A DNA stretch of 64,000 nucleotides from an uncultured Bacteroidales bacterium (GCA_902779085.1 CACYZY010000002.1:405148-469147); one strand, 5' to 3'. Shown: positions 39,501 to 46,523, numbered from the stretch's first letter. Numbers and translations are program-made. Notes: generated from the letters alone by a model not told the origin.

Positions 39501-39837
39501 TCCAAGGCGTCTCAGCAGCAGAGTTGGTGGTCAGGCATTTGGCAGATCCACCTTCTGCTGGCATCACGAAGATATCGAAATTGCCGTTGCGGTCGCTGGC
39601 AAAAGCCACCTGCTTTCCATCAGGCGACCAAATAGGGTTACATTCATAAGAATCCTGAGTGGTGAGCTGAATAGCTGTGCCTCCTTGTGAATTAACTTTA
39701 TAAACATCACCTTTGTAGCAGAACAGTATTTGCTGGCCGTCTGGTGAAATCTGAACATCACGCAGCCACATCGGAGTGACGGCCATGCTGCTCAGCGAAA
39801 GTATGGCCGAAGCCATCAGAGTAAATAATTTCTTCAT
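36595..39837 (-). CDS. Tricorn-type S41 protease, exported
   Basis: 1080 residues: signal peptide 1-~22; TolB/PD40-type beta-propeller repeats ~25-530 (repeated SPDGKxVxF motifs, two propellers in tricorn proteins); a highly charged Lys/Glu/Asp linker at ~565-605; tricorn C1 domain; PDZ ~770-850; and an S41 peptidase domain to the end with GYVHIESMNDGSYR, IVIDTRFNGGGRLHEDI and the nucleophile region CEANYSNAHGTPW. Tricorn proteins are large peptide-degrading assemblies; here probably periplasmic. Monocistronic. Confidence 0.92.
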   Translation of the reverse strand: MKKLFTLMASAILSLSSMAVTPMWLRDVQISPDGQQILFCYKGDVYKVNSQGGTAIQLTTQDSYECNPIWSPDGKQVAFASDRNGNFDIFVMPAEGGSAKCLTTNSAAETPWTFSPDGKYVLFSATIQDPASSAMFPRAQMTELYQVPAAGGRTTQVLGTPAEMVNFSKDDNMFLYQDQKGFEDQWRKHQISSVSRDIWQYDVKTGKHTNLTNRTGEDRNPIIAPDGKTVYFLSERNRGSFNVYSFTLGNAQDAKQVTSFKDHPVRFLSVANNGQLCYAYDGEIYTQPANGSAKKVAITLTRDDENLPVDLKFSNGARSASVSPDGKEVAFAVRGEIFVTSVEYNTTKQITHTAANEMSPVFGSDNRTLVYVSERDGHWNLYEAKIARKEDPNFANATVIEEKALFPGNDGIERTYPTFSPDGKELAFIENRKQLKVMNLDSKRVRTITDGSKWPETSGGFSYDWSPDGKWFAIEFIGNKRDPYADIGLVSANGGTITNLTNSGYIDGSPMWVMDGNAILYESNRYGMRSHASWGSQNDAMMVFVNQDAYDKYRLSKEDYELQKELEKEQKKAEGKDESKDKKEGDKKDEKKEEVKPIVVELDGIEDRIVRVTPNSSSMSGMMIDKDGENLYYFAAFESGYDLWKMDMRKHETKLVSKGAGPGSMMMDKDGKNIFILGSRMQKLDPKGDKLTPISYNAEMKMDLAAEREYMFNRVYQQVKVRLFDPKIAFADWEKMTTAYRKFLPHISNNYDFQELLSEWLGELNVSHSGGRYSPNLNGDQTATLGLLYDWTYTGKGLKVDEVVENGPFDHASSKVKAGTIVEKIDGIEINESTNYNNLLNGKARKKTLVSLYNPQSKERWDEVVLPIQQSALTALLYKRWVKQRAADVEKWSNGRLGYVHIESMNDGSYRTIYSDILGKYNQKEGIVIDTRFNGGGRLHEDIQILFSGSKYLTQVIRGEEACDMPSRRWNKPSIMIQCEANYSNAHGTPWVYKHEKIGKLVGMPVPGTMSSVMWETLQDPTLVFGVPVIGYRTEEGNWLENTQLEPDILVANAPDTIVKGMDTQLKAAVDELLKEIDGK

Positions 39838-39914
39838 AAATTACAAATGAGTTGAATAATTAGTGGTGTAAAGTTAGCGCATTTTGACGGTTTTTGAAAA
39901 ATATTTCGAAAATA

Positions 39915-39946
39915 TTGGTGAAAATCGTGAGAAAAGTGTATCTTTG
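39915..39946 (+). promoter_or_regulatory. Promoter of tRNA-Gln
   Basis: TTG (39915-39917), 21-nt spacer, TATCTTTG (39939-39946) followed by CAACCGC, the same start-site pattern as the other tRNA promoters here. Confidence 0.65.
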
Positions 39947-39976
39947 CAACCGCATTCCATAGCAGAATTGATAGTT

Positions 39977-40047
39977 TGGACTATGGTGTAATGGTAGCAC
40001 AACAGGTTTTGGTTCTGTTTGACTGAGTTCGAATCTCGGTAGTCCAA
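39977..40047 (+). tRNA. tRNA-Gln (TTG)
   Basis: 71-nt cloverleaf: acceptor TGGACTA/TAGTCCA with discriminator A; anticodon loop TTTTGGT reading TTG; T arm GTTCGAATC. CCA is not encoded. Followed at once by a strong terminator. Confidence 0.95.
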
Positions 40048-40050
40048 CCT

Positions 40051-40089
40051 AAAAACGCTGATAATCTGTGAAGATTACCAGCGTTTTTT
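40051..40089 (+). terminator. Terminator of tRNA-Gln
   Basis: AAAACGCTG, TAATCT, loop GTGA, AGATTA, CAGCGTTTT with one mismatch pair, ending in a T6 tract. Confidence 0.9.
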
Positions 40090-40183
40090 GTATATATGCC
40101 CACTTCTGTCACTTGCCTTGTTGCCCTGCCTTCCTGGCCTTTCGGAGCATTATTCCCGAGCAACAAGAGACTGTGTATCAACG

Positions 40184-40897
40184 TTAATCCTCCTTTACGA
40201 TAGGATATAGCTCGATAAATTCCCCTTGGTGGATCTTCCCGTCATTGATGAGCTCCGCCATTTTCTGTCCAACGGTGTCAATGTCATGAAAACCAGGTAG
40301 GCTCATGTTGCCGTTGAGGTCGGTGGTGGTGGGACCTGGGTGTACTGAGAAGATTTCCAAAGACTTCCCTTGCTGCTTAGCCTCCATAGCCAATACACCC
40401 ATCATGGCGTTTTGGGCAGCTTTGCTTGTTACGTAAGCCAACGGATGCCAGTAAGGGCTTATCTCAGACGGCACAGTGATGTTGACAATCCTGCCCCCGT
40501 TATTTGTGAGCAAAGGCATTAAAGCCTTTGTCAGTGCGAAAGTGCCGATAAAGTTTACGTCTATAGTGCGTTTGATGTCACTGATTTCAGTATGCAGCCC
40601 GTCCACACCCATGTCGCCAGGAATGCCGGCATTGTTCACTAAGAGGCTCAAATCTGGGAAATTGTCATTCACTTCTTTGGCTGCTTGCTCGATGCCGTTC
40701 AGGTCAGATAGCTCGATGTTCACCCATCCTGCTACACTGATGCCCAATGCCGTCAACTCGTTGATAGCTTTCTCAGCACGTTTCTGATTTCGTGCACCGA
40801 TGATTACGTTCCAGCCATTAAGTCCAAGGTGTTTTGCGATTCCGAATCCGATGCCTTTGTTGGCACCAGTCACCAATACAGTTTTTCTCATGTTCAT
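40184..40897 (-). CDS. Short-chain dehydrogenase/reductase
   Basis: 237 residues. Classical SDR: cofactor motif TGANKGIGFGIAKHLG, NNAG in LLVNNAGIPGD, and the catalytic YVTSKAA (Tyr-x3-Lys) with an upstream Ser. Such proteins resemble carbonyl reductases; substrate unknown. The first ATG is used; a second ATG lies two codons later. Its 5' side borders the long repeat-rich intergenic region. Confidence 0.9.
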   Translation of the reverse strand: MNMRKTVLVTGANKGIGFGIAKHLGLNGWNVIIGARNQKRAEKAINELTALGISVAGWVNIELSDLNGIEQAAKEVNDNFPDLSLLVNNAGIPGDMGVDGLHTEISDIKRTIDVNFIGTFALTKALMPLLTNNGGRIVNITVPSEISPYWHPLAYVTSKAAQNAMMGVLAMEAKQQGKSLEIFSVHPGPTTTDLNGNMSLPGFHDIDTVGQKMAELINDGKIHQGEFIELYPIVKED

Positions 40898-40997
40898 TTA
40901 ATGTTTAGTTGTTAATAATGCGTTGCAAGCATCGTGTCTTGCGCTTGCAAAAATAATCAATATTCTCTAATTGTTACAACAAATCGAATATTTTTTG

Positions 40998-41122
40998 CCC
41001 TCCTGTAGTAGAACGACGGTCCTCCCGTAGTAGAACGGTGTTCCTCCCGTAGTAGAACGGTGTTCCTCCCGTAGTAGAACGGTGTTCCTCCCGTAGTAGA
41101 ACGGTGTTCCTCCCGTAGTAGA
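40998..41122. repeat. Tandem repeat, 22-bp period, near-exact
   Basis: Units start at 40998 (diverged), 41020, 41042, 41064, 41086 and 41108 (partial). Four full units are identical and carry the core CCCGTAGTAGAACGG. No spacers, so not CRISPR. The core resembles the tenth unit of the array at 10274 (ACCCGTAGAAATG). DNA between 40898 and 40997 shows nothing else. Confidence 0.95.
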
Positions 41123-41206
41123 GTTTTTTTTGTACTTCTGCTTCCTTCAGTTTGAATCTCGTTTAAAGCAAGCAAACTCAGAGTTTGCTACTATCCAACT
41201 GGGAGC

Positions 41207-41426
41207 TTGATAGTAGCAAGCCTGAAAATTCTCATGAAAAAATCGTTCTCTGTCGGTAGCTGAAGGATTGTCCTCCTATAGCTTGTATAATGCGAGGCAT
41301 TAGCTGAAGGTGGGTTTACTACCGCTAAACGGGATGCTTACTTCCTCTAAACGACCATTTCTATTTTTCCTCGTGAGGTTTTTATTTTTCCCTCGTGAGG
41401 AAAAAATTTTCTCTAACGCTCCAGCA
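41207..41426. repeat. Degenerate tandem array, 22-bp period, 10 units
   Basis: Units start every 22 bp from 41207 to 41405 with no indels. Core words recur in the same phase: TAGCTGAAGG at positions 7-16 of units 41251 and 41295 (TAGCTTG in 41273), CTAAACG at 9-15 of units 41317 and 41339 (CTCTAACG in 41405), and CCTCGTGAGG at 9-18 of units 41361 and 41383. Several cores are palindromic. No coding potential. Confidence 0.75.
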
Positions 41427-41483
41427 AAATAAGAGGAGATAAAGGATAGTCAACTGTAGATATAATACTATGCTCAAAAAAAG

Positions 41484-41736
41484 TCTTCACTCTTCACGGG
41501 CATGCCATATCGCACTGACTAATAAGGTGTTATTGGTGTGAAGAGGCAACTTACCTCTTCACATCTCTTCACCCCTCATCACATCTTTATCATTTTCTGA
41601 TTTAGGTTTTCCTCTAACTGAAAAAGTTTACTTTGCCGTGAAGACCTGTGAAGACTTGTGAAGACCTAAAGAAGGTCTTCACACTGATAAGTTGTTGTAT
41701 TACAAAGCGTTGAACCATCTCTGTGAAGAGTGAAGA
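41484..41736. repeat. Cluster of 11 GTGAAGA/TCTTCAC heptamers
   Basis: TCTTCAC at 41484, 41491, 41556, 41566, 41676; GTGAAGA at 41538, 41638, 41648, 41658, 41723, 41730. Spacings of 7 and 10 bp recur. Two inverted pairs make perfect 9-bp stems with 7-nt loops: GTGAAGAGG/CCTCTTCAC (41538-41562) and GTGAAGACC/GGTCTTCAC (41658-41682). By chance far fewer than one site is expected in 253 bp. Confidence 0.85.
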
Positions 41737-41763
41737 CTTTTTTGCAATTTTCTTAGTTTTATG

Positions 41764-41947
41764 AGCCTCTAACTCATAAGTTTGCGCCCTCCATCCCTAT
41801 GGTTTTCAGCCTGCAACCCTATGCTTTGTGCCCTGCATTCATGTAGCTTCAGCCCTCAATCACATTACCAATGTCTTGCCTTACACATTACTAATGTCAA
41901 ATCATACACATTGCTAATGTCTTATATCGCATAATACTAATGCCTCC
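41764..41947. repeat. Degenerate tandem array, 21-26-bp period, palindromic cores
   Basis: On the left, units opening with GCC(C)T lie at 41786, 41809, 41830, 41852 and 41878 with cores such as CCCTATGG and ACCCTATGCT. On the right four units start exactly 23 bp apart (41861, 41884, 41907, 41930) around CACATTAC-YAATGTC, a hyphenated palindrome, with 8 variable bases between. ACCCTATGCT and AATGCCTCC also occur in the 10-kb array. Confidence 0.75.
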
Positions 41948-42009
41948 ATTGTGTTGTCTTTATATCTACATCTACTATAGTTTTAGCACCATGTCAGAGT
42001 TTCTCCCCC

Positions 42010-42028
42010 TTTCACAAGCCTTGTGAAA
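42010..42028. promoter_or_regulatory. 19-bp perfect palindrome upstream of the RNA promoter
   Basis: TTTCACAAG-C-CTTGTGAAA, ending 31 bp before the TTG box of the promoter at 42060. Its position suits a regulator-binding site; no regulator is identified. Confidence 0.5.
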
Positions 42029-42059
42029 TAAAAATTGCAATTTTTTCCCTCCTTTTCTA

Positions 42060-42090
42060 TTGATATATTAAACGCCATTTCATATATTTG
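42060..42090 (+). promoter_or_regulatory. Promoter of structured RNA / M48 gene
   Basis: TTG (42060-42062), 20-nt spacer, TATATTTG (42083-42090). Predicted transcript start near 42096-42098, some 340 bases before the first plausible start codon. Confidence 0.7.
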
Positions 42091-42096
42091 CATTGT

Positions 42097-42370
42097 TCGC
42101 CATGAGGATGCCCGAGTGAGCTTGCGGGCATAGGAACATTATATATTTGGAAAGGCGTTTACTTGACGCTTTGTGCTTGACATTAGGAAGCTTCGCAACT
42201 TTCTTTAACCAGTCAAGGAGCAAGGCAACAGTAGATGTTTACGGGTGTGGTATATACCATTCTGGTTATATTCATACATGCGTGGGCTTCTGCGTTGCTC
42301 GTTCTGACTGGTTGGGCAATGCGAAGGCCTCCTAATATGGGACGAGTAACAGGTAAGATTCCCACGCTTC
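42097..42370 (+). ncRNA. Candidate structured RNA with pseudoknot
   Basis: Helices read by eye: ATGCCCG/CGGGCAT (42108-42114 with 42125-42131); AAGGCGT/ACGCTTT (42152-42158 with 42166-42172); closing stem GCGTGGG/CCCACGC (42280-42286 with 42361-42367) around a long hairpin CTTC-t-GCGTTGC/GCAATGCGAAG (42287-42298 with 42316-42326); and a 9-bp pseudoknot in which AACCAGTCA (42207-42215) pairs with TGACTGGTT in that hairpin's loop (42305-42313). CTTGAC (42176) can alternatively pair with GTCAAG (42212), a possible switch. It lies behind its own promoter, upstream of the M48 gene. It may be a free RNA or a leader; I cannot match it to a named Rfam family. Confidence 0.6.
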
Positions 42371-42435
42371 TCCTTTTATGTAATCACTTCTTACTTTTCA
42401 TCTGCTTTGGGAACAGCAACGTAAATATTAAAAGA

Positions 42436-43953
42436 ATGAGGAAATTAATAACATCATTAGCTTTGCTCTTTTCTATTTGTTACATCGTAAATGCTCAAGT
42501 TTATGATCTTAATATTGATGGGGTGGTCATAAAAAACTTTGATGTTTTTAAGAAAGGGCAGAATATTCATCTTATCTCAATGACACATGATCAATATTAT
42601 TCAGATAATGGGAAAGTTACAGATACATATAAACTAGAAACAAACCAAGGGAAAGTGTTCGTTACAGAGAAACTTGGCTCTGTGTTTGATTTGAATTATA
42701 GCGATGCACAATCGTTTTGGGATTCTCAAATAGTTTTTAATGTTTTGGAACAATTGAGCAAAAAGGGAGCACAATCTGAAATCAGGGGAGAAATGGAAGA
42801 TGAAGCACTTGAATACATAAATAGAGTTTATAGTAGTGGGCTTGCTTTTAATGATCCTTTTTTGGAAACTTATCTATATGGAATTATCTCAAAATTAGCT
42901 CCGTCTGTTCTAATTGATGGTCGTCCAGGGAATATTAATCTTGTAATAGAAAGAAATCCAACTGCCAATGCAAGTATGTATCCTAATGGAACTTTGGTTA
43001 TTAATACAGGACTTCTTTCAATCTTACATTCAGAAGATGAGCTTGCTGCAATTTTAGCACATGAAATAGCTCACTTTGTATTAGATCATAGTGTTCAAAA
43101 TTTTAATAAGTCGATTTCAAGACAAAAAAGAGCTGAATTTTGGGCTAGCTTTGCTACCGCATTAACGGCAGCTGCAGAAACTGCTATAGCGGAAAAAGAC
43201 CCTTATTATGTGCCAGGAGTTGCAACCATTGCGGTTGCAACGATTTCAACCAGCATTGCAGCTGAATTATGTGAAAGATTAGGTATGAAATATAGTCGGG
43301 CGCAAGAGACAGAAGCTGACGAAGCAGCTGTGCAGTTATTGAAAGTCCTTAAATATGATACAAATGCATTATCAACTGCGTTGTCTAGGATAGAAGAAAC
43401 CATGAGACAAGAGCGCAGTATTCAGATGTATTTTGCTTCTGATCATCCCGCTTTAATTGATAGAATTAAAAAATATGGCACACCAAGCGAAAATGTAAAT
43501 AGGGACTTCGAGAAGATTATTTCATTTGCGGTCTCTGATGCTGCCATAATGAAAATGCAAAACAAAAGATTCAGACAAGTTTTACCTTTAGTAAGTCAGA
43601 ATATTAATAACATGGTGGCAACAGCTGATGACTATATTTTAAAGGCATATTGTCTTTTGTATTTGAAGAATGACATCGGATCATCAGATGAGATTATGAA
43701 CCTATTAACAGAAGCTAAGGAACTTGATCCTAACAATATAAACATATATAAAGCTGAGATTTTAGCCTATTTGAGGAAAAATAACTATAGTAACGCATTA
43801 TCTCTGTTGAAAGATTATAAGAATAAATTAGGGGCTATAATAAATGCAGAGAATAATTTGCCGGATGATTCTTGGTCTAATCTATATGATTATGCTATGA
43901 AAGAGAATAATTGGGCTGGTGAAATGCTTATAAAGCTAAGGTCGTTTAAATAA
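42436..43953 (+). CDS. M48-type zinc metallopeptidase, exported
   Basis: 505 residues. Signal peptide MRKLITSLALLFSICYIVNAQ; the frame extends upstream to 42235 but that part is the structured RNA, so the ATG at 42436 is used. The M48 core has LAAILAHEIAHFVLDHS (HEIAH, residues ~209-213) and the third ligand in QETEADEAAVQLL; HPALIDRI is also typical. The C-terminal ~120 residues look helical, TPR-like (ELDPNNINIYKAEILAYLRKNN). Much more AT-rich than the flanking housekeeping genes, suggesting acquisition. Related to BepA-type periplasmic proteases. Confidence 0.88.
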   Translation: MRKLITSLALLFSICYIVNAQVYDLNIDGVVIKNFDVFKKGQNIHLISMTHDQYYSDNGKVTDTYKLETNQGKVFVTEKLGSVFDLNYSDAQSFWDSQIVFNVLEQLSKKGAQSEIRGEMEDEALEYINRVYSSGLAFNDPFLETYLYGIISKLAPSVLIDGRPGNINLVIERNPTANASMYPNGTLVINTGLLSILHSEDELAAILAHEIAHFVLDHSVQNFNKSISRQKRAEFWASFATALTAAAETAIAEKDPYYVPGVATIAVATISTSIAAELCERLGMKYSRAQETEADEAAVQLLKVLKYDTNALSTALSRIEETMRQERSIQMYFASDHPALIDRIKKYGTPSENVNRDFEKIISFAVSDAAIMKMQNKRFRQVLPLVSQNINNMVATADDYILKAYCLLYLKNDIGSSDEIMNLLTEAKELDPNNINIYKAEILAYLRKNNYSNALSLLKDYKNKLGAIINAENNLPDDSWSNLYDYAMKENNWAGEMLIKLRSFK

Positions 43954-44019
43954 ATATGGAGATTCTAAATAATATCATGAATTTATATTTTTTTCGCATG
44001 ATTATTGAAAAAGACAACA

Positions 44020-44130
44020 ATGTTTGAATTGATAGATATGGAGAAAGAATGTAATGATATTGATGTTAATTGGGCCGAAATGAAGCCTGAGGTTGTTAAT
44101 GCGAGTAAAAGTAATGGAAGGAAATTGTAA
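44020..44130 (+). CDS. Possible 36-residue peptide
   Basis: ATG at 44020 gives 36 codons (MFELIDMEKECNDIDVNWAE onward) ending at TAA 44128-44130, overlapping the next gene's start in another frame. Composition is protein-like, but there is no homologue I know and no clear ribosome site. It may be a leader peptide, a remnant, or chance. Confidence 0.25.
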   Translation: MFELIDMEKECNDIDVNWAEMKPEVVNASKSNGRKL

Positions 44131-44770
44131 AAAACATCATACACAATCAAAGGTGAGTAAATGTTTGATAATTATATATTTATTGCTCAATAGTATTAAG
44201 TTATCTTCCCAAACTATAGATGAAGTTTTTAATGCAGCTTTGTCTGATTTTTCTACACTGATGGAATACTTTATTCAGCAACCAACAAATGCTGAGCAAA
44301 ATAAGATAATATTAAATAAATTAATAGAGTTACAAGATCTTATAAATAAAGTTCATGTAACACGTGAAGAAAGATATAAATTAAATTCGTTAAATGCAGA
44401 TATTAATGTGGTAAAAGATTTTATGTCTCCAGTTTCAGGTGGTATAAATATTCATCTTAAAAAGAATCATTTTACACGTTTGCAGAATATATTTGGACAG
44501 CTTTTTACACAAGTAATGATAAACGTTAATTGCCCTAAAGAAGAAGTTGAGTTTGTAGAAGTGAACCTTGGAAAATTGAAGATTTGCTATTTTCATAATA
44601 TATCAAGGAAAGCGGCATCAGGAATAAGAATAAAATATTATGGGTCTTCAGGTAATTCACAAATAAGCGGAGAGTATGGCGCTTTTTTCAATGAATATAC
44701 TCCTGTGTTAAATAATGTTGGGAACCAATATGTTAGAATAAATTCAGCCTCAATAATTGATCGATTTTAA
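44114..44770 (+). CDS. Hypothetical exported protein
   Basis: 218 residues, no family recognised. A hydrophobic stretch KCLIIIYLLLNSIKLSSQ near residues 20-38 looks like a signal peptide after a basic leader; the rest is mostly helical to ~115 (HVTREERYKLNSLNADINVV) and more strand-like after it (VEVNLGKLKICYF, IRIKYYGSSGN). The ATG at 44114 is favoured over the TTG at 44093 and the ATG at 44099. AT-rich; 11 bp before the SH3 gene, so part of the same transcript. Confidence 0.6.
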   Translation: MEGNCKKHHTQSKVSKCLIIIYLLLNSIKLSSQTIDEVFNAALSDFSTLMEYFIQQPTNAEQNKIILNKLIELQDLINKVHVTREERYKLNSLNADINVVKDFMSPVSGGINIHLKKNHFTRLQNIFGQLFTQVMINVNCPKEEVEFVEVNLGKLKICYFHNISRKAASGIRIKYYGSSGNSQISGEYGAFFNEYTPVLNNVGNQYVRINSASIIDRF

Positions 44771-44781
44771 ATTATATAACT

Positions 44782-45240
44782 ATGAAAAAGTTTATTTCTA
44801 TTGCTCTTACTCTTACTTTTTCAGTTGTAATTACTTTGTTTGCGCAGAATAATTTCAGATATGTAACTGCGAATCTTAATATGAGGATGGAACCCAATAC
44901 TTCATCCAGAGTATTATTGACTATCCCAAAAGGTACACTCGTTCAAATTAATGAAGATTGTGATTGCCAATGGATACCAATAATATATAATGGTTATGTT
45001 GGCTACATTTCCACTAAGTATCTTTCACGGAATCAACGAGTAAGGAATGAGGTTAGTATTCCCAAACAGCCAATAAAGTATTATACTAATTCATTTGGAA
45101 ATCGAGTTCAATCACCAACATATTACAGTTCTCCACCTGCGGGTGCTACGGCGTTATGTCGTGATGGAACATATAGTTTTAGTCAAAGCAGGCGAGGAAC
45201 TTGTTCCCATCATGGTGGTGTTGCAAGGTGGCTTAAATAA
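44782..45240 (+). CDS. SH3-domain / DUF3761 exported protein
   Basis: 152 residues: signal peptide 1-~22, a bacterial SH3 domain at ~25-80 (RYVTANLNMRMEPNTSSRVLLTIPKGTLV ... GYVGYISTKYLS), and a C-terminal block TALCRDGTYSFSQSRRGTCSHHGGVARWL that is the DUF3761 signature. SH3 domains of this kind often bind cell-wall peptides. Function of the combination is unknown. Confidence 0.82.
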   Translation: MKKFISIALTLTFSVVITLFAQNNFRYVTANLNMRMEPNTSSRVLLTIPKGTLVQINEDCDCQWIPIIYNGYVGYISTKYLSRNQRVRNEVSIPKQPIKYYTNSFGNRVQSPTYYSSPPAGATALCRDGTYSFSQSRRGTCSHHGGVARWLK

Positions 45241-45320
45241 TGAACTCGTTAAATATCAATCGTTTATAGATTGAATAGTCTTTAGAACCGGATATAATAT
45301 TAAATAATGGAGGAGATGCA

Positions 45321-45782
45321 ATGAAATTTAAATTATTTCTTTCGGTAATGTTGGTCACGGAAAAGGTTTTCTCGCAAGCAGCTTATTGGAGAGAAACTAC
45401 TGAACGTTTTCATGGAGACGATGATGTCTCCTTTTTTGATAGTTTATTAGGTTTGATAATAATAGCTGTAATAGTTTTTTTAGGATTAGCATGTTATGCT
45501 TTTTTAAAAGAGTTATTTACTCCTGCAAGTAAACGGTATGAGGAAGAAGCTTTGCGAATATTGAGGAGAAATGCAGCATCCAATGTTAATTTTCTCAAGT
45601 ATTCAGTAAATGACGATTATAAAAGGCTGTTTATACGAGGTTATAAAGATGGAGCAAGCGGACGCTATCCAGATACTTTTTATTATTGTGCAAAGTTTCC
45701 AAGTAAGTTTTATAAAAACAAAGAAACACCCTCTAATTTAGCATATACAGATGGTTTTGAAGAAGGAAGAAGCGGTAGATAA
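45321..45782 (+). CDS. Hypothetical membrane protein
   Basis: 153 residues. A signal-like N-terminus (KFKLFLSVMLVTEKVFSQ), a strong membrane helix at ~45-65 (LLGLIIIAVIVFLGLACYAFL), and a soluble C-terminal part ending in FIRGYKDGASGRYPD and YTDGFEEGRSGR, where two similar GY/GF-x-D/E-G motifs recur. No family recognised. A purine-rich GGAGGAG precedes the ATG, unusual for this phylum, which rarely uses such sites. Confidence 0.6.
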   Translation: MKFKLFLSVMLVTEKVFSQAAYWRETTERFHGDDDVSFFDSLLGLIIIAVIVFLGLACYAFLKELFTPASKRYEEEALRILRRNAASNVNFLKYSVNDDYKRLFIRGYKDGASGRYPDTFYYCAKFPSKFYKNKETPSNLAYTDGFEEGRSGR

Positions 45783-45830
45783 TAAACTTTAATAACAAGT
45801 ATTACTAATTTTAACATTTGAAAGGGAACT

Positions 45831-46523
45831 ATGAAACATTTTAATAACGTAAGTTTATTAATCGTATTGATTCCTCTCTATTTTGTTGCATGTACAAGTA
45901 ATCAGCAGGATAATATTGATAATAAAACAGTCGAGAGTATTGATAGTAAAGAACCTTATCCACTTGATTATATTTTTAATAGTATCATTTATGATGCAGA
46001 ACGAGGTCTCATGGTTAAAGAACAATTAGAATATGACATTTTAGTAAAGCCCATTTACTTTGATGCTTTAAATGAGGTGCATTATGATATTTTATATTTT
46101 AATTATTTTGATAATATTCAAATCAATATACAAGCTAAGCGTAACACACTAATTGAAATTCTGGCAAGCAGAATAACACATGTCCCCATAAATAGTACAA
46201 ATATTTTTGATTATAAAGAAGCTTATACAAATGAGCATAATATAAAGTATGCCATAGCATCTGTTATCATTGACAACTCTCTTGTAAAGGATGTCATTAT
46301 CTCTCCTTTAGCTGCTAAGAACATGTCAGACCTATCAAAAAATAGTAATGGAACTCCTATATTTGTAAGATTTGAAGATGACCAGACCCAGAAAATATTG
46401 GATTATGTTTTCTGGGGTGATAATGTTATTGATGATATATTCCGTTTTAAGAATGACTATATAGATACGCCTTTATTAGGATTAAGACTTATTACTGACA
46501 ATTGGAAACAGATAGGTCATTGA
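45831..46523 (+). CDS. Hypothetical lipoprotein
   Basis: 230 residues. Lipoprotein signal with lipobox FVAC (Cys21) followed by an acidic, Asn-rich linker. The body shows no motif I recognise. AT-rich like its neighbours; it lies 48 bp after the membrane-protein gene and 69 bp before the next, so probably in the same accessory transcript. Confidence 0.6.
   Translation: MKHFNNVSLLIVLIPLYFVACTSNQQDNIDNKTVESIDSKEPYPLDYIFNSIIYDAERGLMVKEQLEYDILVKPIYFDALNEVHYDILYFNYFDNIQINIQAKRNTLIEILASRITHVPINSTNIFDYKEAYTNEHNIKYAIASVIIDNSLVKDVIISPLAAKNMSDLSKNSNGTPIFVRFEDDQTQKILDYVFWGDNVIDDIFRFKNDYIDTPLLGLRLITDNWKQIGH

Noticed and set aside
40998-41122. CRISPR array
   Set aside because: Units are joined head to tail with a 22-bp period and no unique spacers, and no cas gene is in the window.
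40957-41175. 72-codon minus-strand open frame across the tandem repeat
   Set aside because: Its sequence is just the translated repeat; the frame is open only because the unit lacks stops, and it has no start signals.
42235-42435. N-terminal extension of the M48 protein
   Set aside because: The extension is encoded by the helices of the structured RNA candidate, and a proper signal peptide begins at 42436.
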